Source: JACNLN01 sp964626495 (GTDB lineage Bacteria; Fidelibacterota; Marinisomatia; Marinisomatales; CAZVFT01). Taken from it: 8,917 nucleotides of DNA. Position 1 is the first letter of the stretch. Each line of letters starts with the position of its first letter. The translations under genes and the position numbers were made by a program. The notes below the pieces were generated by a model, which made no database searches, was not told where the DNA came from, and was given only the letters and a program-made list of their open reading frames with translations. Below, one piece after another: positions 1-6,283 of the stretch. The DNA is taken from NCBI GenBank assembly GCA_964626495.1, contig CAZVFT010000093.1, positions 1 to 8,917 on the forward strand, read 5' to 3'.

Positions 1-414
1 TTCATCTGGTACAGCTTTTAATTTTTCCCGTCTGTTTCTCCTAAAGGATATATGAATCCATTCAGATTTTCCTCGCTTTTCATATACACATTGATCAAAG
101 GGAATGCTGTGGTGGATGATGTAATCGAACACTGTGCCGACAGTAGTATCCTTAACCACAAAATCCGCAGCTTCACCCCTCATATGCTGTGAATATTTCG
201 ATCCACCGATTGTCCTATTTAATTTCTTTGAGCGATACCCGCTGGTAATATATACGGATTTATTAAAATGTTGTCTGATAGGTTCTAGAACACTTTTACA
301 AAGGGAAGTGAGATTTTTAATCTCGTCCACAGAGGGTGTATTATAAATCCCTTTTTCTTTAGCAGTCTTAGAGTATGTGAACTCTTCTAAATGAAAATGT
401 GGACTTATGCGCAT
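1..414 (-). CDS. M15-family (Peptidase_M15_3-like) peptidoglycan peptidase, 3' end truncated by window edge
   Basis: This frame reads 138 codons from ATG (412-414) to the left window edge without a stop. It looks like a zinc-dependent D-Ala-D-Ala carboxypeptidase or L-Ala-D-Glu endopeptidase fold. SGYRS lies at residues 58-62, a SxHxxGxAxD-like block at 75-84 gives ligands H77 and D84, and EWIH at 118-121 supplies the candidate catalytic E118 and third zinc ligand H121. All three ligands and the acid are present, so the domain is probably active. The domain is usually about 110-130 residues, so the gene should end soon after the edge. Its start overlaps the end of the spike gene by 10 nt, with an AGAGG site 7 nt upstream, so translation is probably coupled. 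There is no signal peptide. Family knowledge allows two roles: endolysin, or virion-borne hydrolase at the tail tip. Position next to baseplate genes favours the second, but this is inference. Confidence 0.85.
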   Translation of the reverse strand, partial: MRISPHFHLEEFTYSKTAKEKGIYNTPSVDEIKNLTSLCKSVLEPIRQHFNKSVYITSGYRSKKLNRTIGGSKYSQHMRGEAADFVVKDTTVGTVFDYIIHHSIPFDQCVYEKRGKSEWIHISFRRNRREKLKAVPDE

Positions 415-989
415 TTGACTACCTCTGATAGTTCTGTTCCTGTTAAAGCCTGAATGGGTGGTGTGGATGGACCCACACCTGTTCCATGCGTGTGAGCGTT
501 AAATAAACTCTGAAATATGTTGCCCTTAATAACTTGCTCTGATGCAGATTCCCCCAGAAAGATTTCAGATGAGTTCACAGTGGCTTTAGGACTAGTCACA
601 ATTACCTCCGCATCACTTTCCACCGTGACCGTCCCATCATCATCTAAAAAGATTCTAGATGTTTCACTCTCAATTAAGAACTGGTTCTCAAAGCCAGATT
701 CAGATATAAACCCCTGAATGAAAGGTTTTGTTGGATCTCCATTTAAAAAGCCCACAATCGCGATGCTGTCCACCTGGGGTAGGGCCAAAAGTCTTGTGGT
801 GGGTGTTGCCCAGACAGTTAAAATCTCTACAGCAGGGATAACAGGATGTGTTTCATCTTCCGGCTGCACATCACAGGTATACGTATCCGGCTGAACAGCC
901 ACCACTTTTCCTCTGATGGGTTGTTTCACATATGATGTGATGTCTGGCTTTATGCGTTCGATAATTTTCTTTAGATATGCTTCAATCAT
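405..989 (-). CDS. Baseplate spike / assembly protein, gpV (gp45)-like
   Basis: The 194-residue protein resembles baseplate spike proteins of P2 and Mu type. An N-terminal helix (1-20) leads into an OB-fold-like barrel (about 24-100, with IRGKVVAVQPDTYTCDV and later VGFLNGDPTKPFIQGF). A beta-rich region follows (104-150), and a C-terminal segment contains HTHGTGVGPSTPP (166-178), of the kind common at the ends of these spikes. In the family the spike trimer caps the tube and punctures the outer membrane. I chose ATG 987-989, which overlaps the hub stop codon as ATGA and has AGGGG about 10 nt upstream. An in-frame ATG at 1029-1031 would add 14 residues but needs a 46-nt overlap and has no good ribosome binding site. 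The stop is TAA at 405-407, overlapping the peptidase start. Whether the two histidines bind metal is not shown. Confidence 0.8.
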   Translation of the reverse strand: MIEAYLKKIIERIKPDITSYVKQPIRGKVVAVQPDTYTCDVQPEDETHPVIPAVEILTVWATPTTRLLALPQVDSIAIVGFLNGDPTKPFIQGFISESGFENQFLIESETSRIFLDDDGTVTVESDAEVIVTSPKATVNSSEIFLGESASEQVIKGNIFQSLFNAHTHGTGVGPSTPPIQALTGTELSEVVKCA

Positions 990-1717
990 ATTCCTGACAC
1001 CCCTAACACAGTCCTTCCACCAGTCTCCCATCTGTACGAAGCAGATTCTACCAGAAAATCAGATTCATTTATTGTAACCACATCACCAATAAACACTGGC
1101 ACTATAAGTGTGGTTAAGCATCTTCCTTCCACCCATTCGATAATGTTATCACCGGTAGTAAACTCCATCACTGGTGAAATAGATGTATCCAGTGCCTTCC
1201 AGATAAAAGACTTTCCACGTGTATAAAATATCTGTGGAACAGCTGTATGGTCTGAAATATCCTTGGTAACCTTCTGCAATACAGAAAATGCAGATTCATT
1301 AAAGATCGGGAAAACCTTGTATGTAAAATCTGACTGTTCTATCTCAAGTGTGAGACCGGAATCTATCAGTATTGATGAGAGAATATTTGAAGCTGTCTCT
1401 TCGATAAATGTCTGAGATATAAAACTGGAATTAAACCCCACAGAATAGTCCAGAGCTTTAATTAATACGTCTTCCCTGTCTGTGTGAATATTTGTAATCA
1501 CGCCTTCAAACAAATCATCATAATTTTCATCATAACCCCATTGAATAATGATGGTCTGGCCAGCAGATAGTGATGGTGCAATAACATTTTCTATGTCCCT
1601 GAATAATAATATTACTGAATCAATCCCTCCATAGAGCCCGCTTGAATATTCAAACCGCATCACCACAGAACTTATATCCTGATTATTTGCTGTTACTTTT
1701 ATATTCGGATACTGCAT
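986..1717 (-). CDS. Baseplate hub protein, gpD / XkdQ-like (late control D family), short
   Basis: The 243-residue protein has the layout of gp27/gpD-type hub proteins. The N-terminal beta domain runs from about 3 to 95, with DISSVVMRFEYSSG (14-27), a WGY at 60-62 and a family-like LFEGVITNI at 69-77. A helical segment (about 104-155, ESAFSVLQKVTKD) and a second beta domain up to the C-terminus follow. Hubs of this family connect the tube to the spike. Its position directly before a gpV-like gene, with a 4-nt ATGA overlap, matches P2-like and PBSX-like order. The length is below the roughly 320-390 residues usual for gpD, Mu gpP and XkdQ, so a subdomain may be reduced. The start ATG (1715-1717) has no clear Shine-Dalgarno. 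The upstream 133-nt gap is made of repeats, and TTGGCGGC is the only purine-rich patch near the start. Confidence 0.7.
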   Translation of the reverse strand: MQYPNIKVTANNQDISSVVMRFEYSSGLYGGIDSVILLFRDIENVIAPSLSAGQTIIIQWGYDENYDDLFEGVITNIHTDREDVLIKALDYSVGFNSSFISQTFIEETASNILSSILIDSGLTLEIEQSDFTYKVFPIFNESAFSVLQKVTKDISDHTAVPQIFYTRGKSFIWKALDTSISPVMEFTTGDNIIEWVEGRCLTTLIVPVFIGDVVTINESDFLVESASYRWETGGRTVLGVSGI

Positions 1718-1725
1718 ATTTATTA

Positions 1726-1810
1726 GCCGCCAAGATCGCTAAGAAACACGAAGGAAAATTCTCTGTGTCCTTTTTGCCATTTTATTATTCTGTGTGTTTT
1801 GTGCATTTTT
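1726..1810 (-). repeat. CAC-type short repeats upstream of hub gene
   Basis: This is most of the 133-nt gap before the hub start. On the minus strand it contains GCACAAAACACACAG, then GGACACAGAGAA, then TTCGTGTTTCTTAGCG and ATCTTGGCGGC. These are variants of the CACAGAGA / CACGAAG / GCCAAGA-type intergenic repeats that I recall from many environmental bacterial chromosomes. No open frame or promoter-like element is convincing here. The units are irregular compared with the other three gaps. Confidence 0.6.
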
Positions 1811-1813
1811 GCT

Positions 1814-1858
1814 TGCCCTGTGGAATGCAAAGTATATTCCATCAGGGCGGTTATCCAT
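1814..1858 (-). repeat. Hairpin repeat element, short copy
   Basis: TGCCCTGTGGAATGC (1814-1828) is identical to 6847-6861, and 1835-1858 matches 6901-6924 at 20 of 24 positions, all differences being C/T transitions. The element folds as GCCCTG (1815-1820), GGAAT (1822-1826), a 9-nt loop, ATTCC (1836-1840) and CAGGGC (1843-1848): two perfect stems of 6 and 5 bp separated by a small bulge. No T-run follows on the minus strand, so it is not a standard terminator. It includes the last codons and TAA stop (1851-1853) of the upstream gene. Confidence 0.75.
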
Positions 1859-2504
1859 CTACATCTTCACCCGGGGTTTCACCTTCATATTCTCCACCCA
1901 TAGCATCAGATTTACCTGCTTCATACTGATCTGCTAAATAATCATTCTCCGGTTCTCCTAAAGCTTCTGACAGATATTCATCACCTTGAATCGCTTCCTC
2001 CCCCTTGACCTCAGCCTCTGCCTTAGCTTCTATCTCCTGAGCCTGTGATTGCAGCTGCACTTCAATCGATTCATACTCTGTAAGTGTCATAACAACTGTC
2101 ACAAGGTCCATCTGGCTGTCAGCTACTTCCATCGCTTTAATAAGCACCTGACTTATCCCGCAGACATTTGTGAGAGTTGAAGTAATATCCACCGCTTCCG
2201 GCTTTGTATCCTTCGGTCCTCTGAAAAGATTTTGAATCGTCTGAAATCTCTCCGGTGCATTTTCTATTATCCTGCCATTTTCATAGATAGCGGGAATCTC
2301 AAGCGTGAGAGTGATTTGAGCATCCTCATACCCGATAGGCTGTTTAACCTTTCCACTTCTTCCTGGAATCTCTATCTCATCAATCTTCATGGACTGTTTG
2401 ATTTTCATTGCCTTAGGTGGCACAGGTAAAATGATCCCGCCTAAAGAGACATCCATGTACGCGTTGTTACTTTTTACAGGTTTAATTTCACTGATAAAGG
2501 TCAT
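1851..2504 (-). CDS. Tail protein in the gpU / XkdP position, with acidic C-terminal tail
   Basis: The 217-residue protein starts with a 4-nt ATGA overlap on the tape measure stop, so it is almost certainly translated by coupling. Residues 15-153 look like a beta-rich tube-like or tube-end domain: IPGRSGKVKQPIGYEDAQIT (46-65), a run around LFRGPKDTKPEAVDI (93-107), and a final strand with VVMTLTEYESIEVQL (137-151). By gene order (tape measure, this gene, hub, spike) it corresponds to P2 gpU or to PBSX XkdP, a tail-terminator or hub-adaptor role. No LysM domain, usual in XkdP-like proteins, is visible. Instead residues 154-217 form a low-complexity tail with 21 Asp/Glu and only 3 Lys, and the last codons lie inside a hairpin repeat. 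The family assignment is inference from position and general pattern; the gene itself is secure. Confidence 0.65.
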   Translation of the reverse strand: MTFISEIKPVKSNNAYMDVSLGGIILPVPPKAMKIKQSMKIDEIEIPGRSGKVKQPIGYEDAQITLTLEIPAIYENGRIIENAPERFQTIQNLFRGPKDTKPEAVDITSTLTNVCGISQVLIKAMEVADSQMDLVTVVMTLTEYESIEVQLQSQAQEIEAKAEAEVKGEEAIQGDEYLSEALGEPENDYLADQYEAGKSDAMGGEYEGETPGEDVDG

Positions 2505-5500
2505 GGGATGGTGACCTCTAAAGATTCAGATTTACCTGCCAGATCCTCAAAGACTTCCAAAAGTTTAGACTTAAAATCTTCGGGGTTTCCACCATCAATT
2601 GAGATATGAATAGTATTATCTTTTACAGCTCTATCTACATAAACTGTTTTAGATTGCTGCTGGTTATAAGCTGTGTTATTTATGACAGATTGAGTGAGAT
2701 TTGAGTGTGTGGTAAACGGATTTTGACTCGCAGGAATCACCGCTTCACCTTTATGAATAACCGCCAGCATATCCTGCGGGACTTCCATAATACCTATTGA
2801 AAGTTTCGGTATCTCGGGTATAGCTGGAATCCCGACCTTTATTGTCACGCTGTTGACACTATCAATGAGAGAGTTAGCCTTTTCAATCACGGAGTTAATT
2901 GAAGAAGTGAACATCGATTTTATTCCACTTAATACGCCTGTGATTGTTTTCCCAATGCCACCAAAGATGGTTAGTGCTGTGATTTTAATGCTATTAAATG
3001 CAGTGGGGATAAATTCAACGATGGATGTGATTCCAGAAATAATTCCATCGATAAAAGAAGTAAAAACACCTGTAACAGATAGCCACACACCAGAGATGGT
3101 ATTGCCAACAGATTTAAAGCTGGATAAAAGCCACTTGAAAAACGGTGAAAAAAGAGATGTGAAGAAACTATCCGTACGAGAAAATACTTCTTTTACCTCC
3201 TCCCACCCTTTCTGAAACGGTTTAGAGATAATACTTACAACTTTCCCGAATACAGAAGTCAGAGTTGTAATAATGGTATCACCAAAGCCTTTGATATTAA
3301 ATACTTTGCCTATGAGGTTAAATGCCAGTCGAAATGGAGTGGTTAAAATCTTGATAATAGATGAACCAATTTTCTTTAAGGCATATATGATTCCGATATT
3401 GCCTTGAAATATGGATTGAATCATATCCCAACCTTCAATAAAAGGAGAGGTTATCGTTGTAAAAACTATTTTAAATGCACCACTAAACAGAGATGAAAAG
3501 AATGATTTTACTCTACTGAAAAGTGATGTGATAAAATTCCAGCCTGTTTTAAAGGGTTTGGTTAAAATGGTAAACACTTTTCCAAACACAGAAGTGAGTC
3601 TTGAGATGATAGTATCACCCCAATTTGAGATGTTGAATAGCTTTCCAATGAGATTAAATGCCAGACGAAATGGAGTGGTTAAAATCTTGATAATAGATGA
3701 ACCAATTTTCTTTAAGGCATATATGATTCCGATATCCCCTTGAAATATGGATTGAATCGTATCCCAACCTTCAATAAAAGGAGAGGTTATTGTTGTAAAA
3801 ACTATTTTAAATGCACCTGTAAATAGAGTTGAAAAGAATGATTTAACACCGCTGAATATGGATGTAATAAATCTCCATCCTTCTCTAAATGGTTTGTAAA
3901 GTATCCCAATTACTTTCCCAAAAACAGATGTGATTTTTGAGATAATACTGTCTCCCCAAGAGGAAATAGTAAATATCTTGCCAATGAGATTAAACGCTAA
4001 CCTGAAGGGAGTCGTAAGAACAGAGGTTACGACTTTCATTAGTTTTTTTATTCCATCTACAAGTCCAATATCCTGAGAAAACACAGTTTTAATTATATTC
4101 CAGGCTGTGATAAATGGAGAAGCCAGAGTAGAAACAATAACTTTGCCTAATCCCACTAAACCACCTGCCACCCACTTTACCATCCCATAGAAAAACGAGA
4201 ACACGTTTTTCACAAGTGACCAGATACCAAATAGAGCAGATTTCACAATCGTAAGTGCTCCCACAAAGGTTATCTTAAATGCTGTCCAGATAAACCCCAG
4301 AACGCCTTTAAAAACATTTCCAAAACCTTTAAAGATTCCAATAATCCCATCAAACACCCCTTTGACCATATTCTTCACAGCGGTAAGTGCTCCAGAGAAA
4401 TCTCCTTTCAAGATATTTCCAATGATCCGAAAGATCCCAGAAAACAGAGATAAAAAGACTTTCAGAATTCCTGCAATCACCTGGAATGCTCCGGTAAATC
4501 CTACACGAAGAAATGAGAAAAGTGGCAGGATATACGGTTTTACTCTCGTGAACACTTTTTTAAATATCCCCACAATAAAACCTACCGCATACGCCACTAC
4601 ACCCGCAAATGCCATAATGGGAGATTTCATGCCGGTAAAGGATTTATTCCAATTTGCATACCACTCTGTGATTGAAGATTTAAGATTTATAATTGAAGAT
4701 TGGATCAGGTTAGATACGATCTTGAAAATGCTCCCGATCCAGTTGAAAAATGGCTTTATCGCCGTCCATGCTGCATTTACCGTATCCTTTAACCCTAAGA
4801 AATTATGCTGCCATGCTTTGTAAAGTGCAATCACGCCTAAGACAATTGCTCCAATTGGCCACAGGATAGACCAGAGGGTTCCAGATAAAACTCCCAGTGC
4901 TGTAGATAAGGTCATAGAAGATACACTCGTTCCGGTCATGGTGGCTGCCATACTTATAAGTGATGTGGTAAGTCCTGACGTTAAAGTCATCATTAAACCA
5001 ATCATTGACGTTGTAAGAAACAGACCACCACTTAAGATTGCCAGAACACCTGTAAGAGCTGATGTGATCAGTACTACTTTTGCTAAAACTGGATGTGCTT
5101 TTAAAAAGCCTAAGAATTTCTCCGAAAGCATTGTAACAATTTTCATAGTGGCTGTAGCAATCGGCATTAAATGCTGACCGATCTCCATTGTAACTCCACT
5201 TATGGCTGACTTCATTAAAAGCCACATTCCCTTGGGAGTTCTTCTCACCGCTTCAGCAAATCCCGATGTAGAGATAGCACACTCATTTATAGCTTTATTT
5301 ATTTTCTGAAATTCTTCCACAGGTGCTTTCAGTAAGGGTGCTAATCCTTTCAAACCAATAGTACCCACCAAATCTTTCATTATAACCGCTTTTTGTTCTT
5401 CAGAAAAACTCTTCATAGCTTTTTTCATGTCAAAGATCACATCAATGAAGTTTTTCTGTTTACCTGTGGCTTCATCATAGACCTTGAATGTTTTTGAGCC

Positions 5501-6247
5501 AAAGAGTTTATTGATCTTATCCTGCTGGGTATAAATTTTCGTCATGGCAGTTGAAAGCCGCCTTGCACCAATACTTGAACCCTGCTGCCTGTTTGCCAGT
5601 ATCCCAAGAAGTGTAAGTTGTGTTGCGATAGATTGATTAAAGGCAGGTACTGAGGTATTTGCCATCTTTAAAGCTTCCGTCAGACCTTCTAAAGAAAATC
5701 CTGTTTTAGAAAGCACGGTAGAAAACATGTCCGATACTTTCTGTGCATCAGAAAGTGGCTGATTAAATGACCGAAGTGTTCCAATGAGCATCTGTGCAGA
5801 TTCACTCATCTCAATCTGGTGAGCTGATGCAAAGCTCAACACTTCCCCAAATGCACCTGCTTTATTCCCCACCACTTCCATCCCGAATCCAAGACGAACC
5901 AGCTCTTCCTGACCCATGGCAATCTGCTGAGCGGTAAAAAGCGTTTTTGCACCAAGCTCCATAGCTACATCACCCAGGATTTTCATCTCACCTGCACCTA
6001 CACCGGCAAGTTTTCCAGTCCTGACTAACTGTGTGTTAAACTTGGATGCCTGCACAACGGGACCGATAAATGCAGTTGAAATCCCAACACCCACACCCAT
6101 CAGTTTTAAGCCTGCAGAGCGAAGATCAGTTAAAGCAGATTTCATCTTTTGAACTTCACTTACAGCACCCCCCATAGAAGATTTCAAATTGGAAGAACCC
6201 ATGAGTTTGATGTTTATGGCTTGGGTGAATCCTTGACCGAAGGCCAT
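2501..6247 (-). CDS. Phage tail tape measure protein (TP901-like), with internal tandem repeats
   Basis: This 1248-residue protein should set tail length. The N-terminus has a helical segment (about 20-50) and a conserved region of TP901 type (about 85-340, with GAKTLFTAQQIAMGQEELVRLG at 99-120 broken by no stop). Hydrophobic segments at about 388-430, 457-477 and 546-562 could span a membrane during DNA entry. Three 112-residue repeats fill 701-1036. Near the C-terminus, VPQDMLAVIHKGEAVIP (1156-1172) is a motif common at tape-measure ends. Using the accepted value of about 0.15 nm per residue, the predicted tail is near 190 nm. ATG 6245-6247 is chosen because AAAAGGA (6255-6261) sits 7 nt upstream. 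The gene follows the chaperone frames and overlaps the next gene by 4 nt, as expected. The reading frame is intact throughout. Confidence 0.93.
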   Translation of the reverse strand: MAFGQGFTQAINIKLMGSSNLKSSMGGAVSEVQKMKSALTDLRSAGLKLMGVGVGISTAFIGPVVQASKFNTQLVRTGKLAGVGAGEMKILGDVAMELGAKTLFTAQQIAMGQEELVRLGFGMEVVGNKAGAFGEVLSFASAHQIEMSESAQMLIGTLRSFNQPLSDAQKVSDMFSTVLSKTGFSLEGLTEALKMANTSVPAFNQSIATQLTLLGILANRQQGSSIGARRLSTAMTKIYTQQDKINKLFGSKTFKVYDEATGKQKNFIDVIFDMKKAMKSFSEEQKAVIMKDLVGTIGLKGLAPLLKAPVEEFQKINKAINECAISTSGFAEAVRRTPKGMWLLMKSAISGVTMEIGQHLMPIATATMKIVTMLSEKFLGFLKAHPVLAKVVLITSALTGVLAILSGGLFLTTSMIGLMMTLTSGLTTSLISMAATMTGTSVSSMTLSTALGVLSGTLWSILWPIGAIVLGVIALYKAWQHNFLGLKDTVNAAWTAIKPFFNWIGSIFKIVSNLIQSSIINLKSSITEWYANWNKSFTGMKSPIMAFAGVVAYAVGFIVGIFKKVFTRVKPYILPLFSFLRVGFTGAFQVIAGILKVFLSLFSGIFRIIGNILKGDFSGALTAVKNMVKGVFDGIIGIFKGFGNVFKGVLGFIWTAFKITFVGALTIVKSALFGIWSLVKNVFSFFYGMVKWVAGGLVGLGKVIVSTLASPFITAWNIIKTVFSQDIGLVDGIKKLMKVVTSVLTTPFRLAFNLIGKIFTISSWGDSIISKITSVFGKVIGILYKPFREGWRFITSIFSGVKSFFSTLFTGAFKIVFTTITSPFIEGWDTIQSIFQGDIGIIYALKKIGSSIIKILTTPFRLAFNLIGKLFNISNWGDTIISRLTSVFGKVFTILTKPFKTGWNFITSLFSRVKSFFSSLFSGAFKIVFTTITSPFIEGWDMIQSIFQGNIGIIYALKKIGSSIIKILTTPFRLAFNLIGKVFNIKGFGDTIITTLTSVFGKVVSIISKPFQKGWEEVKEVFSRTDSFFTSLFSPFFKWLLSSFKSVGNTISGVWLSVTGVFTSFIDGIISGITSIVEFIPTAFNSIKITALTIFGGIGKTITGVLSGIKSMFTSSINSVIEKANSLIDSVNSVTIKVGIPAIPEIPKLSIGIMEVPQDMLAVIHKGEAVIPASQNPFTTHSNLTQSVINNTAYNQQQSKTVYVDRAVKDNTIHISIDGGNPEDFKSKLLEVFEDLAGKSESLEVTIP
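3140..4147 (-). repeat. Three tandem 336-nt (112-residue) repeats inside the tape measure gene
   Basis: Units run 3812-4147, 3476-3811 and 3140-3475 (protein residues 701-812, 813-924 and 925-1036). The shared motifs TTPFRLAFNLIGK (starting at 745, 857, 969) and a (T/S)PF(I)xxxW block recur at exactly 112-residue spacing. Units 2 and 3 differ at only 2 of 57 residues over 813-869 / 925-981. The matching DNA (3641-3811 against 3305-3475) has 9 differences in 171 nt, including a 70-nt identical run. Unit 1 is more diverged. The 336-nt period keeps frame. Confidence 0.9.
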
Positions 6248-6254
6248 TACATCA

Positions 6255-6261
6255 TCCTTTT
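6255..6261 (-). promoter_or_regulatory. Ribosome binding site of the tape measure gene
   Basis: AAAAGGA on the minus strand lies 7 nt before the ATG at 6245-6247 and fixes that start. Most of it belongs to the last 9-nt unit of a CAC-type repeat, so the repeat supplies the site. Confidence 0.6.
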
Positions 6262-6282
6262 GTGATATTTGTGCATTTTGTG
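6256..6282 (-). repeat. Three perfect-period 9-nt CAC repeats between chaperone and tape measure genes
   Basis: On the minus strand the units are CACAAAATG, CACAAATAT and CACAAAAGG, three in a row with a 9-nt period. They fill almost all of the 36-nt gap between the TAG of the GT frame (6284-6286) and the tape measure start. Confidence 0.7.
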
Positions 6283-6283
6283 G

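Noticed and set aside
134..346. 70-codon plus-strand frame
   Set aside because: It lies opposite the M15 peptidase frame, which carries zinc-ligand motifs. The plus-strand product has no family-like pattern and no ribosome binding site.
1815..1848. Rho-independent terminator after the 217-residue tail gene
   Set aside because: The stem is strong but no T-run follows in the direction of transcription, and the hub gene continues the operon. It fits a dispersed hairpin repeat better.
4362..4823. 153-codon plus-strand frame opposite the tape measure gene
   Set aside because: It is antisense to a confident gene. Its length follows from the biased composition of the tape measure, and no start signal is present. 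Other plus-strand frames (517-717, 2232-2429, 2853-3215, 3528-3743, 6842-7045) are rejected on the same grounds.
4803..5225. 140-codon minus-strand frame inside the tape measure gene
   Set aside because: It is out of frame with the intact 1248-residue tape measure and has a skewed composition rich in Ser, Asn, Tyr and Cys. I treat it as a shadow.
6256..6282. CRISPR-like array
   Set aside because: The units are 9 nt with no spacers and only three copies, so this is a simple tandem repeat.
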